64,000 nucleotides of DNA from Poecilobothrus nobilitatus (Eukaryota > Arthropoda > Insecta > Diptera > Dolichopodidae), in the NCBI GenBank assembly GCA_947095535.1, contig OX352772.1, positions 147,936,568 through 148,000,567 on the forward strand, given 5' to 3'. A program made the translations under genes and the position numbers. Below, piece by piece: positions 11,515 to 22,054 of this stretch (its first letter is position 1; each line of letters opens with the position of its first letter). The notes under the pieces were generated by a model that made no database searches, was not told the DNA's origin, and worked only from the letters and a program-made list of their open reading frames with translations.

Positions 11515-11564
11515 AGAGTGAAACTAATAAGCACATTTTTTCAAAATTTTTTTGGAAATGTGCT

Positions 11565-12290
11565 AAAAACACAAGGCTCTGGGTTGTTGCGGCATATCTT
11601 CCTGACGACTCGCAAGATTAATTTCCTCCATCCAATCTTGCAGGGTTGGTAGCGGATGCCAGAAGGATGAACATTGGGGTGATCATAAGCTGCGGCGCCA
11701 ATACTCACCTTCTTATCTGTAACATTGGCAGGGAACCTACCTTTGTTGCTAGTAATAGGCAAGAAGACCTAGACATAACCTTAGTCTCGGACTTCATTTA
11801 TTCTAAAATAAACTCATGGAAAGTTTCTGATGAGCATTTCTTTTCAGATCACAGATACCTTGAGTTCAGTCTGGACGAAAGTCCTCAAATAAAGTCAGTC
11901 TATCGAAATCCTAAGAGAACTGACTTGAACCAATATAGGGAGCACATAAATTCAACGCTTCCCTCTTTAACACCTGAAGTTCCTTAAAATATCCAGGATC
12001 TAAATAGCCTAGTAAACGTTCTTACTAAGGCTTGCAATAAGTCCTTAAAGCATTCGTGTCCCATTAGTAAGCCTAGAGGAAAACTTAAACAACATTGGTG
12101 GAATGATGAAATCAAAGCTCTAAGAAAAGATAGTAGGAGGGCTTTTAAGAATGCCAAAAAATCAAATGAGGTACAGAACTGAACCTCTTATAAAACGGCT
12201 CTTAGTCAGTACAAAAAAGCACTTGAAAAGGCGAAAAGAGACACCTGGAGACTATTCTGTGGAGGTATAGAAATCTTCTTCGAGGCATTT
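11565..12290 (+). pseudogene. LINE ORF2, AP endonuclease C-terminus and linker
   Basis: Resumes with 'TRLWVVAAYLPDDS', then 'LVADARRMNIGVIISCGAN' (the catalytic 'G.DANAHH' region, shortened), 'ICNIGREPTFVASNRQE', 'DITLVSDFIYSKI' and 'VSDEHFFSDHRYLEFSL', where the final SDH is the conserved active-site pair. An internal deletion joins the DAN..H strand directly to 'ICNIG'. The linker 'WWNDEIKALRKDSRRAFKNA' follows at about 12095-12150. The nuclease would nick the genomic target. Confidence 0.8.
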
Positions 12291-12329
12291 AGACTTAGGA
12301 AAACATATCGACAAACCCCATGGTCCCCT

Positions 12330-13625
12330 GTCTTCTTAAAAAAGAGGATGGCAGCTGGGCTACCACAAGCGAGGAGTCGTTGGGATTGCTTTTAAAAACC
12401 CATTTTCCTGGGTGCACAAATAAGAGCTCAGAGGTGGCTTGTCCTCTGAATGCTCCCTCTACCATCTCAGAGATGGTGGTTACGGGAAACAAACTACAAT
12501 AGGATATAGATAGTTTCAAACTAGTCAAGTCAAGTGGATCGGATGGTATAATACGCGTTCAGATCCAGCAAACTTCATCTACTATCCTGGCTTGGCTAAA
12601 AAGCATTTTCTGTGGTTGTCTTAATTTGAGGCTTATCCCGGATAAATGGAAACAGATCATTGTAGTGTTCATACCCAAGGCCGGAAAAAGCAGTCAACTC
12701 TATACGAAGGGCTTTCGGCGTATAAACCTGTCATCCTTCCTTCTAAAAACCTTAGAAAGATTGATCGACATCTATATCCGCTGCAACTAAGATAAAAATC
12801 TGTTTCAGTCTCTCAACATGCTTACTGTAAAGGGAAGTCAGTGGATACTGCACTTCACGCTTTGACTAGCTCGATTGAAAGATCTTTAAATTGCAAAGAG
12901 CATATTCTTGCAGTATTTATAGACATTGAGGAAGTGTTTAAACGTCAATCAGGCAGCAATTGTAGACGGAATATGGTGGGATATAAACTGCTTAAAATCC
13001 TGAAAGAGGCGGGCTGCACAACAATCGCCTATGCGGACGATGTTGCGATCGTGATCAAAGTTCCCTGACAGCCTCAGGGACGTTTTGCAACTTGCACTAA
13101 ACAAAATCACTACAAGGGTTACAGACTGTGAACTGTCAGTAAATCCACGGAAAACCGAACTGGTCCTTTTTACAAGGAAATATAAAATTCCTAAAATAAA
13201 CCCACCTTCGTTAAATGGCTGCATTTTTGCCATTAGCGAAACGGCGCAATTTCTGGGTCTAACTCTAGACAGGAAGTTAAGTTGGAAGGCTAACATCTCA
13301 GAAAGAGTGAAGAAGGTCTCAATAGCACTCTACTCGTGCAAAAAAGCCATTGGCAGGAATTGGAGGCTTCAGTCATACATGACTTACTGGCTATACACAT
13401 TATGTACGGAGTCCTAGTATGGTGGAAGGCAATCGATAAAGAGGTCAACCGCAGGGCAATCGCTAGGGTTCAAAGAACTAGCACACTATGTATTAGTGGC
13501 TCTTTAATAACAACTCCTGCTGCGACATTAGACATCATGCTTAATCTGATGCCTGTAGAATATTATAGCAAATTTACAGCCGCAAACACAGCTGCGAGAT
13601 CAAAAGCTACATCCCAGTGGATCAA
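12330..13625 (+). pseudogene. LINE ORF2, reverse transcriptase
   Basis: Recognisable RT motifs in several frames: 'SGSDGIIRVQIQ' (about 12535), 'PDKWKQIIVVFIPKAGK' (about 12635), 'FRRINLSSFLLKTLERLI', 'IFLAVFIDIE'-like region near 12900 ('AVFIDIEEVF'), the active-site 'AYADDVAIV' (13023-13050, both aspartates present), 'LSVNPRKTELVLFTRK' and 'AQFLGLTLDRKLSWKANI', then thumb 'LLAIHIMYGVLVWWKAIDKE'. Part of the palm between 'DIEEVF' and 'YADD' is deleted. Frameshifts at about 13070 and 13370. Confidence 0.85.
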
Positions 13626-13779
13626 TTAACGAGAAGGTCATTCGAATATCATAAAGCAATTGAAGTCCATTCCCACCTTGGTGGACTACACGTCCTCCAC
13701 TTACTTCTTGGGGAAATCTCATGTGACGAACATACCAAGCCGTGGGAGTTGGAACTCGAACACAGTGACGACCTTTGAA

Positions 13780-14190
13780 AGAGTACAATTCTACACGGAT
13801 GGCTCAAAAATGAAGTAGGATGCGGGGTTGGCTCAACAGTGTAGGATGCGGGGTCTTCTCAGAAAATCTGAATATCAGTCATAATTTCTGATTACCGGAC
13901 CATTGCAGCGTCTTCCAAGCGGAAATTATGGCTATTCAACCAGCCTTGATTCTACTGAATAGAAGCGTTTTGACTGTAAAGCAACTACGTATTTTGTCAT
14001 ACAGTCAGGCTGCGTTAAAATCTTTGGAATCAACATGCACAACTTCGAAGACTGTAATAAACTGCCAAAAACTTCTTAACGAGATGGCCAGGCAGTTTAG
14101 CATTAAGCTTTGCTGGGTACCAGGTCATCGAGGTATTTCGGGAGATGAAAAAGTTGATGGACTCACAAGAATTGGTTCCACCGGATAGGG
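13780..14190 (+). pseudogene. LINE ORF2, RNase H domain
   Basis: Motifs: 'FYTDGSKM' at 13788-13812 (first catalytic Asp), 'QAEIMAIQ' near 13918 (catalytic Glu), 'ILSYSQAALKSLE' near 13995, where the third catalytic residue Asp of 'SDSQAAL' is Tyr, and 'LCWVPGHRGISGDEKVDG' near 14110-14160. RNase H removes the RNA strand after copying. A small direct duplication of 'GTAGGATGCGGGG' (about 13815-13855) breaks the frame just after the first motif. The domain is dead. Confidence 0.85.
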
Positions 14191-14366
14191 CAAGGCTAGG
14201 GGTACCTCTATCCACAAGCAAAACGTTATTTCGAAAGGAAATAACGGATATGGTAAATTACAAATGGTCAAACTTGACCTTGTGCAATACCACAAGATTG
14301 ATATGACCCAAAACCGATTTAAAACGATCCAATGATCTGCTTTCTCTCAAAAGGGCAGACATTGGA

Positions 14367-14630
14367 ATGACAATGGGTATAATCACCGGTCACTGTCGAA
14401 TAGGGAAGCATGCCAGAAGACTTGGCTTATCCGCAAACGACAATTGCAGAGCCTGCAAGGATGAAGAAGAGGAGGAAACTACTCTCCATTTCCTTTGCAC
14501 ATGCCCGGCCTTGTCGGTAAGAAGGAATACCCATTTGGGGCAATATCTGTTCGACAGCCTTAGCAATCTGGCAGGTAAAAATGTGGAGAGTATTTTTCGC
14601 TTTGCAAACAGCTCAAATTGGTTTAACTAG
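14367..14630 (+). pseudogene. LINE ORF2 C-terminal zinc motif
   Basis: An 87-codon open segment with 'GHCRIGKHARRLGL', 'CRACKDEEEEETTLHFLCTC', a Cys-X2-Cys...His-X4-Cys arrangement typical of the extreme C-terminus of LINE ORF2 proteins with RNase H. It ends at a natural stop (TAG, 14628) just before the short 3' tail. Confidence 0.8.
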
Positions 14631-14718
14631 TGGGATAGAAAAGCTTCTATGTGATATCACAATGGACCAAAGACGGTCTAAGTGTGCCATTTTGGCAGCC
14701 ACCTTAACCTAACCTATC
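14631..14718 (+). mobile_element. LINE 3' tail ending in AACCT repeats
   Basis: Short 3' region after the ORF2 stop, ending 'CACCTTAACCTAACCTATCC'. The AACCT unit is the complement of the insect telomere repeat TTAGG; such tails are frequent on insect LINE 3' ends. Confidence 0.65.
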
Positions 14719-14729
14719 CTTATTGAATC

Positions 14730-16200
14730 TACCTCTACTTTTATCAGTAGCATGGAGGATGGTTTTCAAACAGATATGATATATACTGATCTTAGTAAAG
14801 CTTTTGATCTTCTTCCCCATAATATTACTACTTTTAAGTTGGAAAAACTAAGATTCCCATTTTGTTCATTAGCTGGGTTAACTCTTATCTTTCCGAACGT
14901 AGATATAGTGCGTCTTGTAGATCCGTAACATCTTCTGAATTCGGTGCTGCCACAGGTGTTCCCCGAGGTAGTCATCTTGGACCTCTACTGTTTATTATTT
15001 CCATTAGAATTAAAAATTTACAAGATGCTTTAGCCTTGCAAGCTGAACTAAACCGATTTTATGATTGCTGTTGCAATAATAATCTTCAACTTAACATTAA
15101 TAAATGTGCATTAATTACTTTTACACGTCGTTCATGTCCGATCTTGTATTGCTATTCTTTCAATAACAAAACTATTCTCTTACTCCTTGATAGCCAGCTT
15201 TTATTTTTTATTTTTTTTGTTTCCTTGCCACTCCAAGGAGGAGTATAGGGCATTCACTAAGTCATTTATTATTCGTATTTGACTAAGCTTCAGTTTCGTG
15301 AATCATTAATTTCTTACTCGGCTGTAGCTATTGTACAAGAAAGACGTTTCTATTAATTATACGCCATCTATTATCTTATACAAGAATTATGGTTTTATTA
15401 TTATTTTATTATAAAGCTATTACAATATGATATTAATTATAATTTATAAGATATATTATACTTTATTTTTAATTTAATTATATTCTATAATTATATATTA
15501 TAAGAAAAATCTATATTATTTTTTATTAATTTATATGACCAAGCTGGGGTATGAACCTAAGACCTTTCGTATGAAAGGCCGGTGTCTTAACCACTACACC
15601 ATTAGCTGGATACTTTTATTTTACCTTCATTATACTGATATTCTGAACAAAGCCAACTCTATGCTAGCTTTTATTAAAGTTTGGGGAAGGAAATTTGATG
15701 ATCCCTATGTATTAAAATCTCTTTTTACGTGTTTGGTTAGCTCTAACTTGAAATATGCTTCTCAGGTATGGAGCCCATTTTATAATATTTATATAAATAG
15801 AATCGAATTAGTTCAAAAAAAATTTCTAAGATTTGCTTTACGCTTTCTTTCATGGGAAGATCTTGTAAGACTACCGCCATATGAACATGGACTAAATTTA
15901 TTACACCTTCGTACCCTTGAGAAGCGTCGTAAAATAGCAGATATAGTGTTCTTAACCGAATTAATTAAAGGTAATGTTTTGTCTTCTCAATTATATCCTA
16001 AACTCAATATTTCTTCAAATTCTAGATTAAGATCTGTAAGTATATTTAACTTGCATGTTCATAAAACTAATTATGGGAAACATGAACCTATTAATAGAAT
16101 GATGGCTCTTTGTAACATATTATATAAACCCCATATTAACCTCCTACTAACAAAAGAATCACTTAAAAGTAATCTATATTTGTGTGAATGAAGTTATTGA
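14730..16200 (+). pseudogene. CR1-like LINE reverse transcriptase, interrupted by a SINE
   Basis: Plus-strand RT pieces: 'STSTFISSMEDGFQTDMIYTD' region with 'DLSKAF' (14790), 'WVNSYLSERRY' (14870), 'GVPRGSHLGPLLFI' (14955), 'DALALQAELNRFYD' and 'NNNLQLNINKCALITFTRR' (15025-15130), then 'LDSQLLF' (15186-15206). The frame resumes after a SINE with 'DILNKANSMLAFIKVW' (15638), 'YASQVWSPFYN', 'VQKKFLRFALRFL', 'LHLRTLEKRRKIADIVFL' and 'HKTNYGKHEPINRMMAL' to the stop at 16191. The strand with the YADD box is deleted between 'LLFI' and 'DALALQ', so the enzyme could not work. The 218-codon 3' frame (15535-16191) begins inside the SINE and is not a real start. Confidence 0.8.
15208..15612 (-). mobile_element. 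tRNA-derived SINE inserted in LINE, 10-bp target duplication
   Basis: The insert is bounded by CTTTTATTTT at 15198-15207 and 15613-15622. Read on the minus strand it starts with a tRNA-like head (about 15610-15537): box A 'TGGTGTAGTGGTTAAGAC', a loop containing TTC, and box B-like 'GGTTCATACCCC'. This best resembles tRNA-Glu. It ends in a poly-A (poly-T at about 15207-15218 on the plus strand). The body is AT-rich, especially 15340-15535. Removing the insert restores the LINE frame ('QLLF' to 'YLHYTDIL'). Confidence 0.75.
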
Positions 16201-17780
16201 ATTCAATAACTGGGGATTCTTAATTGAATTTATTTTGTTGTAATTTATAGTTTGATTTTTGTTTTAAATAATTATAAATTGTAATTCTTTTTTTTTTTTT
16301 TCTCATTTCATTATTATTAATTAAAAATTAGTTATTTTTAATGTTGTTTTTTGATTTTTTGTTTAATTTTAGCTTTAAAGTAAATACAATTTTTATTGTA
16401 ACTTGCTTGATTTAAATTAAATATCTAGCTCGACTCCTTTAAGGTATCACAAACCTAATGGTAAATTTATTATACCCTTGAACATAGTTCATACGGGTTT
16501 AAAAATTCTGTTGAATGCGAAAAATATTGGAAAGAAATGCCTACATCTTTATATTTCTTTTTCTAAACACATATTCTGGAAAAAGGAGTATAACCTTGAT
16601 GACATAAAAAACTAAAAATAACTCCAAGCTCAGAATATCTTATAAACATATAATATGAAAATATTTTTAAAATGGCGTAATGATTTTGATTTTGTTGGCG
16701 TAATGACTTCGATTTTGTAACCAACTATATTATTTATTTTCCATGTGGTATTTAAAAATATATCGTGGCGCTTCCGAATTATTGTCATAAACATTATATT
16801 TTATATTAAAAATAAAGAAAAAAAAACTCTATATAACTCTTTAATTATTTAATATTAGTTCTAAGTTATAATACGCATTACCTAATTTGGAGATATTATA
16901 AATTTTAATTTTTATAAACATAATGGCTTGAAAATGTGTAGTTCCTTGTTATTTAATTTAAATATTCTTAAAAAAAACTACGTTTCATGTTTTAAATTTA
17001 AAAAAAAGAATCTATTAGGATTAACATAAAGCTCGGAGTGGCAACAGATCCTCGTCTCAATTTCCTAAAAGAATTTTGTGATTGGTTATCAGTTTGGAAT
17101 ACAAACGAAATTTGAAATTTATTGAAATAATTGAAATAATCCAATTAATAATAGTAATTAATTTTTTCTTTCAAATAGTTTTTGTTTTGCCTTAAAATCA
17201 AAAAAAATTTCCAAATAATTAATTCCAAATTTTTTATATTTCCAAAAAATGAGATCCTAAAAAAGAATTATCAGATTTCAGTTTGCTATGTATATGTCTG
17301 TTTTAGCTTGGATGGAGACATCTAAAAAAATTGAAGTCAGTGTGTCAAATTGTTTTTAATTAAGAAACGTTTCTCGATAGTTTGGCCAGAAGACCTTGAT
17401 TTTTGGGAAAACGAAAAGCGGTAGTATCGAACAAAAAATTGCTGAACCAAGGTCAGAGGAAAATTTCTGCAAAATCTCTGCATAGAAAAAAGAAAATCAG
17501 CTTTATCTAAAAGATTATTCAAGGGTTCTGTGATTTAAAAGTTATCAATTTTCGTGGTATTCCGCAAATTCATATATAATAATCAAAACAACAACTTGCG
17601 CAAACTGTAAAAATGTTTTTTTCTGTTTTTTAAATGTATACATTTTTCAGCATATTTGGTAATATCCCTTTGTGATAAATAAAAATAGCATATTACCTTT
17701 TTGAGTAATGTAAGATTATTATTATATATATTACACATTATTATTGTTATATATATTATTACATATATTACACAACACGT
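16201..17780. other. LINE 3' flank then AT-rich noncoding
   Basis: 16201-16260 looks like the CR1-like element's 3' end, with an inverted pair 'GTTATTGAATTCAATAAC'. The rest is AT-rich, including TATATTA-type simple repeats at 17700-17770. A 61-codon minus-strand frame at 17337-17522 matches nothing I know. No supported gene. Confidence 0.45.
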
Positions 17781-17782
17781 TT

Positions 17783-18960
17783 TTCAAACAATGAACATGA
17801 TATTCTATAAGATGATCCTGAATTAGAAATTGTCACCGCTGGCGATTCCAATATTCGCAACTAAAATTTAATACTTTCCTCATATACTGTCGCAAGGTAG
17901 ATATGTCGAACTTTTCAGTGCCCTCCACCAGCTTTGTTTTTTGTCGCACTAGAGCTTTAATGGCTGGTATAGAGCATATTTTACAAATTTATAATAATTA
18001 ACAAAAGAATTTACATAATTCAAAATTATAATATTAATATATAAAAATTAAAATAATATAATGCCAAAAAAAGAAAAAAAAATTATTAAAACACAAAATA
18101 ATAATAAAATTTAAAAAAGAAAAAACAAATAAATTCAAAACTTAAATATCAAAATGCTAAATATTTCTACTTATTTTATTTTTTTAGTTAACTATTTGTA
18201 ATTATACACATTAATAATTTTTTATTAGAATATTCTTACATTCCTTTTTAAACTGGTATTTATTTAATTCCTTTACATGGGGAGGTAGATTATTGTACAA
18301 TCTCACAGCTGTTTTCGTTATTCCTTCTAAACGATTCAAATGTATAGAAATGCGACAACGAAAGGCAAATTTTGTTTGATAATTATGTATTGATTATTAC
18401 TTATAATTGATATACTCAATTTAATTAAATTAGCATTCATACTATAGATTTGAAGTAGCCATATAGCTATAGCTATTTCATATGTTAATGTGCTGTGCAA
18501 TATACTGTTGAATACCGATATTTTTTTTTCCATTTGATATATTAGTTTCGCGAGATTTCTAAACAAACCTACTTTTCTACTAGTTTTCAGTATAACCTCT
18601 TTTATATGTTCAATCCAATTAAGTTCTTCATCCATAACAACACCAAGTACTTATATTTATTTACTTATTCTGTTTTGTGGGCTTTATACTGTATCGTTAT
18701 AGATTCTGAGCTACTTTTAATTAACATCTATTTAGTTTAGTGGGTTGACATATAACTTATGTAAACACATCCACTTCTCAATCAAAATTAAATCTGAACT
18801 TATTATACTGTGAAGATGAATATAGCTTTTTCCCCTATATATTATCACTAGATTATCAGTATATAAGTACGATTTGTCTGTTAATTTTAATGATGTAAAA
18901 TCACTGATGTAACATTAAAACAAAGTAGGACCTAAGGAACTTGAATTACTTTATAGTCGA
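17783..18960 (-). mobile_element. LINE 3' half, copy A (RT thumb and 3' UTR)
   Basis: Minus-strand translation at 18635-18336 gives 'MDEELNWIEHIKEVI' and 'SRKVGLFRNLAKLIYQ', the post-palm LINE segment ('LGV.ID.KLNW..HI'), followed by a long AT-rich 3' UTR. It aligns throughout with 19683-20870 at an offset of 1,900 bp, and both copies end at the same base, 'CATGTTCATTGTTTGA' on the minus strand, which marks the true 3' terminus. Confidence 0.75.
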
Positions 18961-19600
18961 TCTTTCTAGTATTGCTTTTTATTTCATCACACGCAGTGTA
19001 TTGTCTTCCATTTTCATAATAATTGGCAAACTACCTTAGCTCATTACCAGTATTTCCACATTCATATAAAATTTTTAATAATATTTTACGATCGATTGAA
19101 TCAAATGCCTTAAGTCAAAGAATACCAATCAAACTTTATTGTTTTTGCTGACTTAATTCTGAATTTCAGCAACAGCGTCAATTAAAGCAGCACTGGTATT
19201 CGAGTTTTTAGTGAAACCATATTACCTATCACGAAGTAGGTTGTTATCTGTTAAATATTTTATCACCTGTCTATTTACAACAGTTTCTAGAATTATACTG
19301 AAACTGGAAGATATCGCAATCGGTCTAACATTTTTAACATTCGATTTGTCTCCGAATTTGTATATGGGGATAACTTCTGTAACTTTAAGTACATCTGGTA
19401 CAATGCTTTCCCTAATTGAAATATTAATAAATTTGGTGATAGGCTTAACTAATTCTTCCTTACAGATATTTACTAGATTATTTAAAATTCCGTCATATCC
19501 GGCACTATTTGTATTTGACAAATTCCCAATTAGTTCCAGTGTTTCTTTTTCTGTAACGATTTCAAATCTACTGATTCATCTATATATTACCCCAAAATAA
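18960..19600 (-). pseudogene. LINE reverse transcriptase N-terminal half, joined to copy A
   Basis: The minus-strand frame 19521-19222 reads 'NSAGYDGILNNLV', 'SIVPDVLKVTEVIPIYKFGD' and 'KNVRPIAISSSFSIILE', classic RT fingers (motifs 0-2a) of a CR1/Jockey-type LINE. Beyond a frame change the palm continues in fragments toward copy A. Together they are one 5'-truncated element of about 1.8 kb. The catalytic YADD box was not found. Confidence 0.75.
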
Positions 19601-19617
19601 GGAATATAGATGAATCA
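19572..19617. repeat. 14-bp inverted repeat with 18-nt spacer
   Basis: TGATTCATCTATAT at 19572-19585 pairs with its complement at 19604-19617. It lies at the 5' truncation edge of the copy A element, between it and copy B. Confidence 0.8.
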
Positions 19618-19682
19618 AACAAGATTCCGATTTCTTTTCAAATAACAATTCAAATTCAAATTCTTTCCAATTGTTTTCCTTC

Positions 19683-20870
19683 AAACAATGAACATGATAT
19701 TCTATAAGATTATCCTGAATTAGAAATTGTCACCGCTGGCGATTCCAATATTCGCAACAAAAATTTAATACTTTCCTCATATACTGTCGCAAGGTAGATA
19801 AGTCGAACTTTTCAGTGCCCTCCACCAGCTTTGTTTTTTTGTCCTACTAGAGCTTTAATGGCCGTATAGAGCATATTTTACAAATTTATAATAATTAACA
19901 AAAGAATTTACATAATTCAAAATTATAATATTAATATATAAAAATTAAAATAATATAATGCCAAAAAAGAAAAAAAATTATTAAAACACAAAATAATAAT
20001 AAAATTTAAAAAAGAAAGAACAAATAAATTCAAAACTTAAATATCAAAATGCTAAATATTTCTACTTATTTTATTTTTTTAGTTAACTATTTGTAATTGT
20101 ACACATTAATAATTTACTATTAGAATATTCTTACATTTCTTTTGAACCTGGTATTTATTTAATTCCTTTACATGGGGAGGTAGATTATTGTACAATCTCA
20201 CAGCTGTCTTCGTTTTTCCTTCTAAACGATTCAAATGTATAGAAATGCGACAACGAAAGGCAAATTTTGTTTGATAATTATGTATTGATTATTACTTATA
20301 ATTGATATACTCAATTTAATTAAATTAGCATACATATTATAGATTTAAAGTAGCCATATAGCTATAGCTATTTCATATGTTAATGTGCTGTGCAATATAC
20401 TGTAGAATACCGATATTTTTTTTTCCATTTGATATTAATTTCACGAGATTTCTAAACAAACCCACTTTTCTACTAGTTTTCAGTATAACCTCTTTTATAT
20501 GTTCAATCCAATTAAGTTCTTCATCTATAACAACACCAAGTACTTATATTTATTTACTTATTCTGTTTTGTGGGCTTTATACTGTATCGTTATAGATTCT
20601 GAGCTACTTTTAATTAACATCTATTTAGTTTAGTGGGTTGACATGTAACTTATGTAAACACATCCACTTCTCAATCAAAATTAAATCTGAACTTATTATA
20701 CTGTGAAGATGAATATAGCTTTTTCACCTATATATTATCACTAGATTATCAGTATATAAGTACGGTTTGTATGTTAATTTTAATGATATAAAATCACTGA
20801 TGTAACATTAAAACAAAGTAGGACCTAAGGAACTTGAATTACTTCATAGTCGATCTTTCTAGTATACTTT
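19683..20870 (-). mobile_element. LINE 3' half, copy B (head-to-tail with copy A)
   Basis: Near-identical to 17783-18960 with small indels, carrying the same thumb segment and 3' UTR but no RT fingers. Its 3' end abuts 'TTCCAATTGTTTTCC' about 80 bp beyond the 5' truncation point of the copy A element, so the two lie in direct orientation. The few differences, for example one AT-run length and CGCAACTA versus CGCAACAA, argue for separate ageing after duplication. Confidence 0.75.
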
Positions 20871-20879
20871 ACTTTTTCG

Positions 20880-21420
20880 ATCTGATATATAAAACATAGA
20901 TTCGGCCACCACTTGAATATAACTCTCACATCTGGATAAGATTGAAAAAAGAGCTACTAAAATCATTAATGATTGTGAAATTACAAAAAACTTAACTGCT
21001 TTAAGTCATCGCCGAAATGTAAGACCTACTTGTCTTTTCCATAAATACCTCCTGGGCAACACATCTGGCCAAATTAAAAGTATCATGCCCAATCTTCAAT
21101 TAGGTGAAGCTTATTATAACTAAAACAACGAAATAAGGGAACTCATTCTTAGCTTGTACGTCCAAAGTGTGGAACACATTATCACCACAGATGTTCTCCA
21201 AGTCATATAATTAACAGTGTTCAAGGAGTGAAACAACTTGCATCTACTAGAATTTCCATTTGATCCTGCTTGTCCCTTTTTTTTCCTCATCCTATTTGTC
21301 AGCCATTATACTGAAATTAAGGGTATTAGCCTATTATACTGGCTAGGGGTAGTTTTATTGGGTAAAAATCACACACAACCAAAGGGGCCTTGGTTTTACT
21401 TAGTGCTTCCGCTGATTTGA
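20880..21420 (+). pseudogene. LINE RT C-terminal fragment and 3' tail
   Basis: Plus-strand pieces 'IRPPLEYNSHIW' (20900), then in another frame 'KRATKIINDCEITKNLTALS' and 'HRRNVRPTCLFHKYL' (20945-21055), are the C-terminal thumb region of a Jockey-superfamily LINE, related to those at 24.5 and 52.2 kb. A 60-codon frame at 21238-21420 ('LLYWLGVVLLGKNHTQPKG') appears to be its tail. Several frameshifts. Confidence 0.6.
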
Positions 21421-21935
<515 letters not shown>

Positions 21936-22054
21936 CTAGTGAGCGGCCGCGTAATTTTTCTGCTTCAATATAATGAGCTTCTAACCACATTGCTTGCAAT
22001 TTACCGTATGAAGCTTTAGTAAATTTGTTGTTTTCTATTATTGCATATAATTCC
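21936..22054 (-). CDS. Optix: Optix (Six3/6-type) SIX-domain exon
   Basis: A 119-nt exon with 39 full codons. It opens after TTATTTATTCTTAG and reads '[20 protein letters not shown]' followed by '[19 protein letters not shown]', the C-terminal part of the SIX protein-interaction domain, which binds cofactors such as Groucho or Eya-type partners. The first base completes an Arg codon from an upstream exon (phase 2), and the last G joins the next exon to form the Gly before 'PVDKY'. No stop or frameshift. The upstream exon with the rest of the SIX domain was not found between here and the window end, so it is probably outside or too short to recognise. Confidence 0.93.

Larger units (their letters stand above)
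9803..11564. mobile_element. Repeat element with three 477-bp tandem units inserted in LINE ORF2
   Basis: A noncoding block splits the endonuclease gene. Its ends carry a 13-bp inverted repeat, CACATTTCCAAAA at 9807-9819 and its complement at 11550-11562. Inside are three direct units starting at 9961, 10438 and 10915 (period exactly 477 bp between the first two pairs), sharing blocks such as 'GTGCCGGAGTTATGAAA', 'GGTTTTCACATAACGGTAAA' and 'GAAAATGGGGCTTTTT'; the third is more diverged. A GACG microsatellite sits near the right end. No transposase frame, so it is nonautonomous. I could not define a target-site duplication. Sequence at 9700-9802 between LINE and element is unassigned. Confidence 0.8.
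8590..14718 (+). mobile_element. Near-complete dead RNase H-bearing LINE (LOA/R1-like)
   Basis: All parts of one non-LTR element lie in order on the plus strand: ORF1 (8681-9476), endonuclease start (about 9500-9690), an inserted repeat element (about 9803-11564), endonuclease end (11565-12290), reverse transcriptase (12330-13625), RNase H (13780-14190), C-terminal zinc motif (14367-14630), and a short 3' tail ending in AACCT repeats. Many stops and frameshifts occur and the inserted element splits ORF2, so it is inactive. The presence of RNase H argues for LOA/I-type rather than the telomere-specific R1 members, but the clade needs a tree. GC content is visibly higher than in the flanks, suggesting a younger insertion. 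Confidence 0.85.

Noticed and set aside
15537..15612. A functional tRNA gene
   Set aside because: Box A is good but the acceptor and anticodon stems do not pair properly, and the sequence is the head of an insert with a target duplication and poly-A tail.
17337..17522. 61-codon minus frame as a host exon
   Set aside because: No recognised domain and no convincing splice sites at its edges.
19211..19600. 129-codon plus-strand frame
   Set aside because: Antisense shadow of the LINE reverse transcriptase fingers on the minus strand, which has clear RT motifs.
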